A DNA stretch of 11,846 nt from Pseudomonadota bacterium (GCA_015222985.1 JADFWI010000108.1:1-11846); one strand, 5' to 3'. Counted from the stretch's first letter, positions 1 to 7,252 are shown. Numbers and translations are program-made. The notes: generated from the letters alone by a model not told the origin.

Positions 1-89
1 GTGTATAGACGGGCAGTTTTTTTGGGCATATCTTGTCATGTTCATTTGAGATTTCCTAAACGATCAAGAGAAGCAAGTGGGAGTCGGTC
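1..89 (+). other. Leader region upstream of the atp operon
   Basis: This is the short stretch before the first ATP synthase gene. It holds a good Shine-Dalgarno site, GGGAG at 79-83, six bases before the ATG at 90. A possible -35 box TTGTCA lies at 33-38, but no convincing -10 box follows at the right distance, so the operon promoter is either weak in consensus or lies before the window. A T-run at 17-23 could be the tail of a terminator whose stem lies outside the window; this cannot be judged here. Confidence 0.35.
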
Positions 90-518
90 ATGATTAGTGT
101 TGATTGGTCTTTGTTTCTGCAGATGGCAAACTTCATTGCGCTGATTTTCATCCTCAACGCCATCCTCTATAAACCTATCCGCAAGATACTCATCGAAAGA
201 AAGAAAAAAATCCAGGGCGCCGAGGAATCTATTAAGGGCGCTCAAGAGGATGCCGCCGAAACCATGCAGACATTTCAAACAAAGATCGGTGAAGCCAAGA
301 TGAAGGGGCATCAGCAAAAAGAGGGCCTGAAGGAGGCCGGCCGGGGGGAGGAAAGGCGGCTTGTAGACGAAATCAACCAGAAGGCACAAGCGGACCTGGA
401 GGCGGTACGGGTTCAGATTGCCAAGGATGCAGGGGCCGCCAGGGACAAACTAAAGAGTGAAGTGAAGGCTTTCTCGGCTGCGATTGCCGAAAAGATACTC
501 GGGAGGGCTGTGTCATGA
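90..518 (+). CDS. atpF': F0F1 ATP synthase subunit b' (second b-type peripheral stalk subunit)
   Basis: This 142-residue protein is a b-type subunit of the ATP synthase peripheral stalk, which holds the F1 head still against the rotating ring. It has one N-terminal membrane segment (about residues 7-25) ending in the motif YKPIRKIL, followed by a long charged, Ala/Lys/Glu-rich helix (about 35-142) that should form a coiled coil with subunit b. The order b'-b-delta-alpha-gamma-beta-epsilon is the usual one in lineages with two different b subunits, which form a b/b' pair instead of the b2 homodimer of E. coli. The ATG is preceded by GGGAG at six bases. The stop overlaps the next start (ATGA at 515-518), so translation of the two stalk partners is probably coupled. 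Confidence 0.93.
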   Translation: MISVDWSLFLQMANFIALIFILNAILYKPIRKILIERKKKIQGAEESIKGAQEDAAETMQTFQTKIGEAKMKGHQQKEGLKEAGRGEERRLVDEINQKAQADLEAVRVQIAKDAGAARDKLKSEVKAFSAAIAEKILGRAVS

Positions 519-1120
519 GCGTGTTTGTCAGGACGGGGAAGGTTCGCTATATTGTCGGCCTTTTGGTCGTTGTTTCGGTTCTGTTTGCTGTCGGGTCGGT
601 TTTGGCTTCTTCTGAGGGCGGACACGGAGAAAGCAGCTTTGACAAGGGCAAGGATCTGATCTGGCGGATAATGAACTTTACGGTGCTTGCAGGCGGACTG
701 ATTTTTCTTTTGAGGAAACCGGTTGCCAAGGGCCTTGAATCCAGGCGACAGGGGATCAGGGATCAGTTGGATGACCTGGAGCAACAGAAGCAGGATGCAG
801 AAAAGCAGCTAGCCGAATATAAGGCAAAACTGGCCCGACTCGACCAGGAAGTGGAAAAGATCATGGCCGAGTATATGAAGGACGGTGAAGTCGCAAAGGC
901 GAAAATCATTGATGAGGCTAAGGCCGTGGCTGAAAAACTCCAGGAACAGGCCAAGAAGAACATTGAGCATGAATTTCAGAAGGCTAGACAGGAGTTGAAG
1001 ACCGAGATGGCCGAGCAGGCTGTGACCATGGCAGAGGCGTTGATCAAGAAGAAGATCAAGGACGAAGATCAGGAACGTATTATTGGCGAATACTTGACAA
1101 AGGTGGTGGTAGCCCAGTGA
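515..1120 (+). CDS. atpF: F0F1 ATP synthase subunit b, with an extra N-terminal hydrophobic segment
   Basis: This 201-residue protein is the main b subunit of the peripheral stalk. Residues 12-31 form a hydrophobic stretch ending VGSVLA, followed by a polar linker (SSEGGHGES). That looks like a signal peptide with a possible signal peptidase I cut after Ala31. The usual b-type membrane helix follows at about 48-67 (motif LLRKPVAKGLE just after it). Residues 75-195 are a long charged helix that reaches up to the delta subunit and ends in the family-like stretch ALIKKKIKDEDQERII. E. coli b is about 156 residues and lacks the leader. The start is set by the ATGA overlap with atpF' and by GGGAGG at 501-506. 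It overlaps atpH by four bases. Confidence 0.93.
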   Translation: MSVFVRTGKVRYIVGLLVVVSVLFAVGSVLASSEGGHGESSFDKGKDLIWRIMNFTVLAGGLIFLLRKPVAKGLESRRQGIRDQLDDLEQQKQDAEKQLAEYKAKLARLDQEVEKIMAEYMKDGEVAKAKIIDEAKAVAEKLQEQAKKNIEHEFQKARQELKTEMAEQAVTMAEALIKKKIKDEDQERIIGEYLTKVVVAQ

Positions 1121-1668
1121 TAAGTTTAAGGATTGCTAGACGTTATGCCAAGGCGCTGTTGTCCATTGGCAGGGAAGACGGCCAGGCCGAGACATACAAA
1201 GAAGAGTTGGCGGGTTTTGCAAAGCTCCTGGAAGAACACAAGGAGTTGGAGCAAGCCATCTCCAACCCCTTGTATGATGCTGCAAGTCGCAAGAAGGTCT
1301 TACAGGCTGTTGTGGAACGTTTCGGCCCGTCCAAGGTGATGGCGTCCTTTTTTGCCCTGTTGTTTGACAAGGGCAGGATCCAGTATGTGAAGGACATATC
1401 TATAGTCTATGAGAAACTGACCGACGAACTCGCTAACATCGTCCGAGCCGATCTGGTGTCAGCCGTGGAGCTGCCTGAAGAAAGCGTTGAGAAAATCCGG
1501 GCGGCCCTGTCCAAAAAGACAGGAAAAGATGTGGTGATGGACACCAGGGTCGACCCGGCCTTGATCGGGGGCGTGGTGACCAAGATCGGGGACTTGGTTT
1601 TGGATGGAAGCGTGAGAACGCAGCTTATAAGTTTAAAAGAATCTTTGCAAAGGGGTGAGGGAATCTGA
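1117..1668 (+). CDS. atpH: F0F1 ATP synthase subunit delta
   Basis: This 183-residue protein is the delta (OSCP-type) subunit, which caps the F1 head and joins it to the b/b' stalk. Its N-terminal helical domain opens with the family pattern ARRYAKAL (residues 7-14) and includes FFALLFDKGRI around 75-85. The C-terminal part has VDPALIGGVVTKIGD (about 146-160), the usual delta-family signature, and ends with a region that contacts b. The start is a GTG that overlaps the atpF stop as GTGA, with an AGGTGGT purine stretch upstream. The stop TGA shares one base with the atpA start. Length is normal for the family. Confidence 0.94.
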   Translation: MISLRIARRYAKALLSIGREDGQAETYKEELAGFAKLLEEHKELEQAISNPLYDAASRKKVLQAVVERFGPSKVMASFFALLFDKGRIQYVKDISIVYEKLTDELANIVRADLVSAVELPEESVEKIRAALSKKTGKDVVMDTRVDPALIGGVVTKIGDLVLDGSVRTQLISLKESLQRGEGI

Positions 1669-3185
1669 TGGAAATTAGAGCCGAAGAAATCAGCGACATT
1701 ATCAAGGGTCAGATCAAGGACTACGACAAGAAGGTGGACGTGAGCGAAACCGGCACCATTTTGTCAGTGGGTGACGGCATCGCCAGGGTGTACGGCGTGG
1801 AAAAGGCCATGTCCATGGAGCTTCTTGAGTTTCCCCATGGAATTATGGGCCTCGTCCTCAATCTGGAAGAGGACAACGTGGGTGTGGCCATCATGGGCGA
1901 AGACATCGAGCTCAAGGAAGGCGATACCTGCAAGCGGACCGGCACGATTGCCCAGGTATCGGTGGGTGATGCCATGCTGGGTCGCGTGGTAGACGCCTTG
2001 GGGAGTCCCCTGGACGGCAAGGGTCCTATTGATGCCAAGGAGTCTCGCCGCGTTGAGCTGGTTGCTCCTGGTGTTATTGCCCGTATGGGCGTCCACGAGC
2101 CCATGTACACGGGTCTCAAAGCCATTGACGCCATGACACCCGTGGGCCGCGGGCAGCGTGAGCTCCTCATTGGTGACCGGCAGATCGGAAAGACAGCCAT
2201 TGGAGTCGACGCCATTATCAACCAAAAGGGCACGGACGTTAAATGCATCTATGTGGCTTGTGGTCAGAAGAAGTCCACCGTCGCCCAGGTTGTGGACATC
2301 TTGGATAAACACGGCGCCATGGAATACACCACGGTCATCTCCGCCTGCGCCAGTGACCCGGCAACCTTGCAGTACATTAGTCCGTATTCCGGAACCGCTA
2401 TGGGGGAATACTATCGGGACAAGGGAGAGCACGCCCTGATCATTTACGACGATCTTTCTAAACAGGCAGCCGCCTATCGTCAGATTTCGCTTCTCTTGAG
2501 ACGTCCCCCGGGTCGTGAGGCTTATCCCGGCGACATCTTTTTCAACCATTCTCGACTCTTGGAACGCTCTGCCAAGCTCAATGACGAGCTGGGGGCCGGT
2601 TCTCTCACGTCGCTCCCCATCATCGAAACCCAGGCGGGCGACGTTTCGGCCTATATTCCTACCAACGTTATCTCCATTACCGATGGTCAGATTTACCTGG
2701 AGCCGGCACTGTTCTTCTCTGGCGTGCGGCCGGCCATCAACGTTGGACTGTCGGTTTCCCGTGTGGGAGGGGCTGCCCAGGTAAAGGCCATGAAACAGGT
2801 CGCTGGCTCTTTGCGTCTCGACCTTGCCCAGTTTCGTGAACTGGAGGCCTTTGCCGCGTTTGGAAGTGACCTGGATAAAGCGACGCAGCAGCAGTTGACC
2901 CGGGGAACCCGTCTCGTGGAGATCTTGAAACAACCCCAGTACCAGCCTCTGCCCTTGGAAAAGCAGGTGTCGATTCTATATGCCGGTACAAAAGGGTATC
3001 TGGATAAGTACCCTGTTGAGGTCTTGAACAAATATGAGGCCGGGCTCTACCCGTTTATTGAGAGCAAGTATCCTCAGATCTTCAGCGAACTTGCCGAGAA
3101 AAAGATAATTAGCGATGACCTGGACAAGACCATGGCAAAGGCCTTGTCTGATTACGATGAGGAATTCAAGGACACGATCAAATAG
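1668..3185 (+). CDS. atpA: F0F1 ATP synthase subunit alpha
   Basis: This 505-residue protein is the regulatory, non-catalytic nucleotide-binding subunit of F1; three alternate with three beta subunits. The N-terminal beta-barrel domain is followed by the Walker A motif GDRQIGKT at residues 169-176, the same numbering as E. coli alpha. Walker B lies in ALIIYDDLSKQ. The ATP synthase alpha/beta signature appears as PAINVGLSVS, directly followed by the arginine finger Arg365 (SRVGG), which reaches into the catalytic site on beta. Arg365 corresponds to E. coli Arg376; the shift comes from an 11-residue shorter loop before GSLTSLP. The ATG is coupled to the atpH stop (TGATG) and has GAGGG seven bases before it. 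Confidence 0.98.
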   Translation: MEIRAEEISDIIKGQIKDYDKKVDVSETGTILSVGDGIARVYGVEKAMSMELLEFPHGIMGLVLNLEEDNVGVAIMGEDIELKEGDTCKRTGTIAQVSVGDAMLGRVVDALGSPLDGKGPIDAKESRRVELVAPGVIARMGVHEPMYTGLKAIDAMTPVGRGQRELLIGDRQIGKTAIGVDAIINQKGTDVKCIYVACGQKKSTVAQVVDILDKHGAMEYTTVISACASDPATLQYISPYSGTAMGEYYRDKGEHALIIYDDLSKQAAAYRQISLLLRRPPGREAYPGDIFFNHSRLLERSAKLNDELGAGSLTSLPIIETQAGDVSAYIPTNVISITDGQIYLEPALFFSGVRPAINVGLSVSRVGGAAQVKAMKQVAGSLRLDLAQFRELEAFAAFGSDLDKATQQQLTRGTRLVEILKQPQYQPLPLEKQVSILYAGTKGYLDKYPVEVLNKYEAGLYPFIESKYPQIFSELAEKKIISDDLDKTMAKALSDYDEEFKDTIK

Positions 3186-3221
3186 CTGAACGTGTTTCGT
3201 GCTTGCGTATAGGGGTAGAAT

Positions 3222-4124
3222 ATGGCGACACTTAAAGAAGTAGAATTGAAGATTAAAGGCGTCAAGAAGACGCAAAAAATCACCAAGGCCATGAACATGG
3301 TGGCCGCCTCGAAGCTCCGAGGTGCCCAGGAGAAGATGGAAGCCTTCAGGCCTTATGCAGCCAAATTTGCCGACGTGCTGAGCAGTTTGGCCGAACGTGC
3401 GGGAGGCGATGAGGAAAACGCCCCTGCGCTCCTGGTGCCGCGAGCGGAAGTCAAGAACATCGACGTGGTCCTCATGAGCTCTGATCGCGGGTTGTGTGGC
3501 AGTTTCAACTCCAACCTGATCGGGAAGTTCGACAAGTATATGAAGGAAAAGGCTGCCGAGGGCATCGAGATACGACTGATTTGCATAGGTAAGAAGGGAA
3601 GGGATTATTTCCGCCGAAGAAAAGTCAGCATAGTCGGGGAGCATCTAGGGGTTGTGGGCGCCCGATTCGGGTTCAACGTAGCAATCAATGCGGGAAGGGG
3701 GCTCATTGACGGTTTTCTTGAAGGTGAAACCGATGAAGTCCAGATGATCTATTCCAGTTTTGTTTCCATGTCCAGGCAAACGCCTATTATTCAGCAACTC
3801 TTGCCTATCACCAGTGTAGAGCAGGCCCAAGATGCCCCGGAGAAAGAGGATACGGGTTACATAGCCGAGCATATCTGTGAGCCTTCGGTAGAGGAACTTA
3901 TGGCTGAGATGCTTCCAAAGCAAGTCTATGTCCAGATCTACAAGGGGCTGCTCGAGACTTCAACGAGTGAGCATGCATCCCGCATGGCAGCCATGGATAA
4001 TGCCACAAAGAATTGTAAGGAAATGGTCGAAAGCCTTACCCTGGCCTACAACAAGGCCCGCCAGGCAGGTATCACCGCGGATCTTATGGATATCGTCGGT
4101 GGTGCCGAGGCTCTAAAAGGGTAA
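3222..4124 (+). CDS. atpG: F0F1 ATP synthase subunit gamma
   Basis: This 300-residue protein is the central rotor shaft, which turns inside the alpha3-beta3 ring and drives the catalytic changes in beta. The two long helices of the coiled coil are recognisable. The N-terminal one contains VKKTQKITKAMNMVAASKL (about residues 14-32). The C-terminal one contains ASRMAAMDNATKN and LAYNKARQAGIT and ends IVGGAEAL. The middle Rossmann-like domain holds SSDRGLCGSFNSN. The family C-terminal signature usually has Glu two residues after the Thr of IT; here the sequence is ITADLMDIVGGA, with Asp instead, a mild change. AGGGG at 3211-3215 lies six bases before the ATG. The gene follows atpA after 36 bases. 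Confidence 0.96.
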   Translation: MATLKEVELKIKGVKKTQKITKAMNMVAASKLRGAQEKMEAFRPYAAKFADVLSSLAERAGGDEENAPALLVPRAEVKNIDVVLMSSDRGLCGSFNSNLIGKFDKYMKEKAAEGIEIRLICIGKKGRDYFRRRKVSIVGEHLGVVGARFGFNVAINAGRGLIDGFLEGETDEVQMIYSSFVSMSRQTPIIQQLLPITSVEQAQDAPEKEDTGYIAEHICEPSVEELMAEMLPKQVYVQIYKGLLETSTSEHASRMAAMDNATKNCKEMVESLTLAYNKARQAGITADLMDIVGGAEALKG

Positions 4125-4178
4125 TGGGATATATAATTGAATTATTGATATTTAATATGTATTAGGGAGGTCGATAGG
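4125..4178 (+). promoter_or_regulatory. AT-rich gamma-beta gap with strong ribosome binding site
   Basis: This 54-base gap is very AT-rich (about 4129-4163), unlike the genes around it. It contains a perfect TATAAT at 4132-4137 without a matching -35 box, and a weaker pair TTGAAT (4137-4142), 17 bases, TATTAG (4160-4165). AGGGAGG at 4164-4170, eight bases before the atpD start, is the best Shine-Dalgarno site in the operon. A role in raising beta translation, or as an internal promoter, is inferred. The sequence shows only the composition and the motifs. Confidence 0.4.
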
Positions 4179-5606
4179 ATGGCACAAGAAATAGTAAACG
4201 TGGGGACAATTACCCAGATTATCGGCAATGTGATCGATGTGGAGTTTCCGGAAGGTGCGCTTCCTTTGATCTACACGGCCCTATTGATCTCCAACCCGGG
4301 GATCAGTGATGAGGAAGACAACTTGGTTGTGGAAGTGGCCCAGCATCTCGGGGACCGTGTGGTCCGAACCATCGCCATGGATTCGACGGACGGTCTTGTC
4401 CGGGGTATGCCCGTGAAGAACACCGGCAAGGATATCCAGATGCCTGTGGGTGAAGCAGGCTTGGGTCGGATCTTGAATGTCGTGGGGCGCCCTGTGGATG
4501 GGCTTGGCCCGGTCAAGACAGAAAGATATGCCCCGATCCATCGCCCGGCGCCTCTGTTTACAGAGCAGGACACCAGCGTAAACGTTCTTGAGAGTGGAAT
4601 CAAGGTGTTGGATTTGCTGGTTCCCTTCCCCAGAGGCGGGAAGATGGGTATGTTCGGTGGTGCCGGCGTGGGAAAGACCGTTATCATGATGGAGATGGTC
4701 AACAACATCGCCAAGCAACATGGCGGTATCTCCGTGTTTGCCGGCGTTGGGGAGCGTACCCGTGAGGGAAACGACCTTTATCATGAAATGAAGGATTCCG
4801 GCGTTCTTCCGAAAGCCGCCTTGATCTACGGACAGATGACAGAGCCCCCCGGCGCGCGTGCCCGCGTGGCCTTGTCAGCCCTTACTGCAGCAGAGTACTT
4901 CAGGGATGAAGAAGGACAGGACGTCTTGATGTTCATCGACAACATCTTCCGATTCACCCAGGCAGGCGCGGAGGTTTCCGCTCTCTTGGGACGTATGCCC
5001 TCTGCTGTTGGATACCAGCCTACCCTGGCGGTCGATCTTGGGGAGCTCCAGGAGCGGATCACGTCAACTACAAAGGGTTCCATTACCGCTGTCCAGTGCG
5101 TCTACGTTCCTGCAGACGACTTGACAGACCCGGCGCCAGCTACCACATTTGCCCACCTTGACGGCACAGTGGTTCTCTCGAGGCAGATCGTGGAGTTGGG
5201 CATTTACCCTGCAGTCGATCCCTTGGATTCTGTCTCCCGCATTCTGGATCCCAACGTACTTGGGGAAGAGCACTACGCAACTGCCCGAACAGTGCAGGTA
5301 ATTCTGCAGAAATACAAGGATTTGCAGGACATCATTGCGATTTTGGGCATGGACGAACTCTCAGATGAGGACAAACTCACTGTGGGGCGGGCCCGCAGGA
5401 TCCAAAGATTCCTCTCCCAGCCCTTCCATGTGGCCGAGACCTTTACAGGCACTGCAGGCGCATATGTGAAGGTCGAAGATACGGTCAAGGGCTTTAAGGA
5501 GATCTGCGATGGGAAACATGATGAGATTCCCGAGCAGGCCTTCTATATGGTCGGAACGATTGAGGAGGTTTTGGCCAAGGCTGAGAAACTGGCAGCCATT
5601 GAATAG
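4179..5606 (+). CDS. atpD: F0F1 ATP synthase subunit beta (catalytic)
   Basis: This 475-residue protein carries the catalytic sites that form ATP from ADP and phosphate. The N-terminal barrel (MAQEIVNVGTITQIIGNVIDV) is followed by the Walker A motif GGAGVGKT at residues 160-167. The catalytic glutamate Glu192 sits in GVGERTREGNDLY, and Walker B is VLMFIDNIFRF with Asp254. Further family blocks are ALLGRMPSAVGYQPTL and the alpha/beta signature PAVDPLDSVS. DELSDEDK marks the conserved DELSEE-like lever that works with gamma and epsilon. All catalytic residues are present. The start is fixed by AGGGAGG eight bases upstream. Length is close to other bacterial beta subunits. Confidence 0.98.
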   Translation: MAQEIVNVGTITQIIGNVIDVEFPEGALPLIYTALLISNPGISDEEDNLVVEVAQHLGDRVVRTIAMDSTDGLVRGMPVKNTGKDIQMPVGEAGLGRILNVVGRPVDGLGPVKTERYAPIHRPAPLFTEQDTSVNVLESGIKVLDLLVPFPRGGKMGMFGGAGVGKTVIMMEMVNNIAKQHGGISVFAGVGERTREGNDLYHEMKDSGVLPKAALIYGQMTEPPGARARVALSALTAAEYFRDEEGQDVLMFIDNIFRFTQAGAEVSALLGRMPSAVGYQPTLAVDLGELQERITSTTKGSITAVQCVYVPADDLTDPAPATTFAHLDGTVVLSRQIVELGIYPAVDPLDSVSRILDPNVLGEEHYATARTVQVILQKYKDLQDIIAILGMDELSDEDKLTVGRARRIQRFLSQPFHVAETFTGTAGAYVKVEDTVKGFKEICDGKHDEIPEQAFYMVGTIEEVLAKAEKLAAIE

Positions 5607-5628
5607 CAAATAAGGGGCAGGTGGCATT

Positions 5629-6054
5629 ATGGCAGGCAATATTATGTTAGAAGTTGTGACCCCTGACAAAGCAGTGGTCAGCGAAGAGGCCCAGATTGTG
5701 GTCGCACCGGGAGAATACGGGGAATTTGGCGTCTTAATCGGCCACACCTCATTCTTGACGACTCTTAAAATAGGTATGCTCAGGTACAAAGATTCGGGCG
5801 GCGCTGAACGGATCGTGTTTGTGAACGGCGGTTTTGCAGAGGTGTTGCCTGACAAGGTCACGATCCTGGCCGAGTCCGCAGACCGACGCAGAGATATAGA
5901 CATGGATCGGGCCAAGGCCGCATTGAAGCGGGCTGAAGAACGCCTGGCCGAAGTCAGCAGGAGAGAAGACTTTAATTTCAGGCGTGCCGAGATCGCCTTA
6001 CAGCGGGCAGTCACCAGAATAAAGATCGGGGAGGCCAGAAGAGGGACGGCCTAG
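5629..6054 (+). CDS. atpC: F0F1 ATP synthase subunit epsilon
   Basis: This 141-residue protein is part of the rotor foot, binding gamma and the c ring, and in many bacteria it brakes ATP hydrolysis. The N-terminal beta-sandwich (about residues 1-88) shows the family pattern EVVTPDKAVVS, APGEYGEFGVLIGHTSFLTTL and VFVNGGFAEV. The C-terminal part (about 89-141) is a pair of charged helices (DMDRAKAALKRAEERLAEV), the extendable inhibitory domain. The ATG follows the atpD stop by 22 bases and has AAGGGGCAGG at 5612-5621. It is the last gene of the atp operon, with the terminator 29 bases after its stop. Confidence 0.95.
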   Translation: MAGNIMLEVVTPDKAVVSEEAQIVVAPGEYGEFGVLIGHTSFLTTLKIGMLRYKDSGGAERIVFVNGGFAEVLPDKVTILAESADRRRDIDMDRAKAALKRAEERLAEVSRREDFNFRRAEIALQRAVTRIKIGEARRGTA

Positions 6055-6083
6055 ACACATTTGTTGACATATGAAACTGACGA

Positions 6084-6118
6084 AAGGGGCAAGTCAATTG
6101 ACTTGCCCCTTCTTTTTT
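6084..6118 (+). terminator. Rho-independent terminator of the atp operon
   Basis: Positions 6084-6111 form a perfect 28-base palindrome: 14-base arms beginning AAGGGGCAAGTCAA and ending TTGACTTGCCCCTT, with no spare loop, so the central AATT probably forms the turn. A C and six Ts follow (6113-6118). The GC-rich lower stem with a T-run is the classic intrinsic terminator layout. The left side has too few As for strong bidirectional use. The right arm also carries a -35 box for the next gene. Confidence 0.9.
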
Positions 6119-6126
6119 GGTAGAAT
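6098..6126 (+). promoter_or_regulatory. Sigma70-like promoter overlapping the atp terminator
   Basis: TTGACT at 6098-6103 is followed, after exactly 17 bases, by TAGAAT at 6121-6126. Each box matches the sigma70 consensus in five of six positions. The -35 box lies in the right arm of the terminator palindrome. A start of transcription about seven bases after the -10 box would fall near 6133, only about seven bases before the likely glmU start at 6140. No other spaced pair as good is seen before that gene. Activity is inferred, not shown. Confidence 0.55.
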
Positions 6127-6139
6127 CTTTTTGTCAGTC

Positions 6140-6865
6140 ATGCAAGACGTAGTTGCCATCATTTTAGCTGCCGGTAAGGGCACCCGGATGAAGTCGGACC
6201 GGGCAAAGGTGCTTCACGAGATAGCCGGAGCGCCCATGATCCTATATGTGGTCGAAGCTGCACTGGCTGTTGTCGAGAACGTGGTGGTCGTTATTGGCCA
6301 CCAGGCCGAAGGTGTACGTGAGGCACTCGAATCGTACACCACGCTTTGCTTCTCGGTTCAAGAAGAGCAGTTGGGCACTGGACATGCCGTCATGACTGCC
6401 ATGCCTGAGGTTCGTGCCGGGATTCATGACGGTGTTATACTATGCGGGGATACGCCTTTGATAAAGCCGGAGACGATTCGGGGCTTGATTGATCACCACA
6501 GGGCAACGAGAGGCGATCTGACCTTACTGGCTACGACACTTGAAGAGCCTTTTGGATATGGAAGAATCATTTCTGATGCACAAGGGGATGTGATCCGGAT
6601 TGTCGAAGAAGCTGATGCCACTGACGCAGAGAAGAAAATCAGCGTGGTTAATTCCGGAACTTATTGTGTGAAGATCGATTTCTTGAAGAAATTCTTACCA
6701 GGTTTAAGAAGCGACAATGCCCAAGGTGAATTCTATTTGACCGACGTTGTGGAGCGGGCATACGAAGCAGGTGATCCCGCATCCCTTCTAGAGGTTCGCG
6801 ATACATTGGAGGTCTTGGGCGTGAATACCAGAGAGGAGTTGACCAGAGCCGAGAACTTGCTTTAG
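6140..6865 (+). CDS. glmU: GlmU-like N-acetylglucosamine-1-phosphate uridylyltransferase, single domain
   Basis: This 241-residue protein matches only the N-terminal half of GlmU, the cytoplasmic enzyme that makes UDP-GlcNAc for peptidoglycan and lipopolysaccharide. The nucleotide-binding loop LAAGKGTRMKS is at residues 9-19 with Lys23. QEEQLGTGHA is at 74-83, and the metal-binding Asp104 lies in GDTPL. FGYGRI is at 138-143, NAQGEFYLTD at 193-202, and Asn229 in GVNTREEL is the second metal ligand. The hexapeptide beta-helix acetyltransferase domain of full GlmU (about 450 residues) is missing, and no remnant is visible in the 144 bases after the stop. An upstream ATG at 6071 would run through the terminator, so 6140 is preferred. 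No clear Shine-Dalgarno site precedes it. Other sugar-phosphate substrates are possible. In E. coli glmU also follows atpC. Confidence 0.85.
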   Translation: MQDVVAIILAAGKGTRMKSDRAKVLHEIAGAPMILYVVEAALAVVENVVVVIGHQAEGVREALESYTTLCFSVQEEQLGTGHAVMTAMPEVRAGIHDGVILCGDTPLIKPETIRGLIDHHRATRGDLTLLATTLEEPFGYGRIISDAQGDVIRIVEEADATDAEKKISVVNSGTYCVKIDFLKKFLPGLRSDNAQGEFYLTDVVERAYEAGDPASLLEVRDTLEVLGVNTREELTRAENLL

Positions 6866-7009
6866 TCCGTTATCACAGAAATTCGTGTTTTTCCAAGGCC
6901 TCGAGACGAGGGAAGATGGCTTAAAATCCCCTTGACTTTTGCCAGGATGCTCGTCTATATAGGATATTAAGTTTATTAAAAAAACTCAGAAGTATCTTGG
7001 GAGTTCATT
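6866..7009 (+). promoter_or_regulatory. Promoter region of zapB-zapA
   Basis: TTGACT at 6932-6937 and TATATA at 6956-6961, 18 bases apart, form a good sigma70-like promoter. Transcription would start near 6968, giving a leader of about 42 bases. GGGAG at 6999-7003 is the Shine-Dalgarno site for the GTG start at 7010. A small perfect hairpin, CCTCG-AGA-CGAGG at 6899-6911, lies after the glmU-like gene but has no T-run, so it is not a convincing terminator. Confidence 0.6.
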
Positions 7010-7252
7010 GTGGATGAGGATAGTATTTCACAGCGCTTTGATAGGCTTCAAGAGAGGGTAGAACGATTAGTTCAGACGTGTAGTGATCTCCAAGAATCCA
7101 AATCAGGACTGGAAACAAAGGTAAAGGACCTTGAACAGGCCCTCAGGACAAAGGAAGCAGCCGAACGGGGTTACATGGAAGAAAAATCCGTGATCCGGTC
7201 TAAGATGGATGACCTGCTGGGTAGACTGGATCAAGTTCTCGACTCAACGTAG
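7010..7252 (+). CDS. zapB: Cell division protein ZapB-like coiled coil
   Basis: This 80-residue protein is almost entirely a predicted coiled coil with Leu/Val at heptad positions (RFDRLQERVERLVQTCSDLQ, then LETKVKDLEQAL). It ends VIRSKMDDLLGRLDQVL. Size and pattern match ZapB, an 81-residue coiled-coil protein in E. coli that binds ZapA and layers under the FtsZ ring. A short coiled coil alone is weak evidence; the position 16 bases before zapA and the C-terminal KMDDLLGRLD pattern make the call. It starts with GTG, with GGGAG six bases upstream. No membrane segment or signal is seen. Confidence 0.72.
   Translation: MDEDSISQRFDRLQERVERLVQTCSDLQESKSGLETKVKDLEQALRTKEAAERGYMEEKSVIRSKMDDLLGRLDQVLDST

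Noticed and set aside
1764..2933. A 389-codon open frame on the minus strand inside atpA.
   Set aside because: It lies fully antisense to a gene with all conserved motifs, has no recognisable domain, and is a by-product of codon bias in a GC-moderate gene.
2976..3644. A 222-codon minus-strand frame across atpA-atpG.
   Set aside because: It is antisense to both gene ends and has no family resemblance.
5361..6014. A 217-codon minus-strand frame across the atpD-atpC junction.
   Set aside because: It is antisense to two certain genes, its protein is low-complexity Ser/Arg/Leu-rich, and no promoter or Shine-Dalgarno site stands out.
6899..6911. Hairpin CCTCG-AGA-CGAGG as a terminator for the glmU-like gene.
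   Set aside because: There is no T-run on either strand after the stem.
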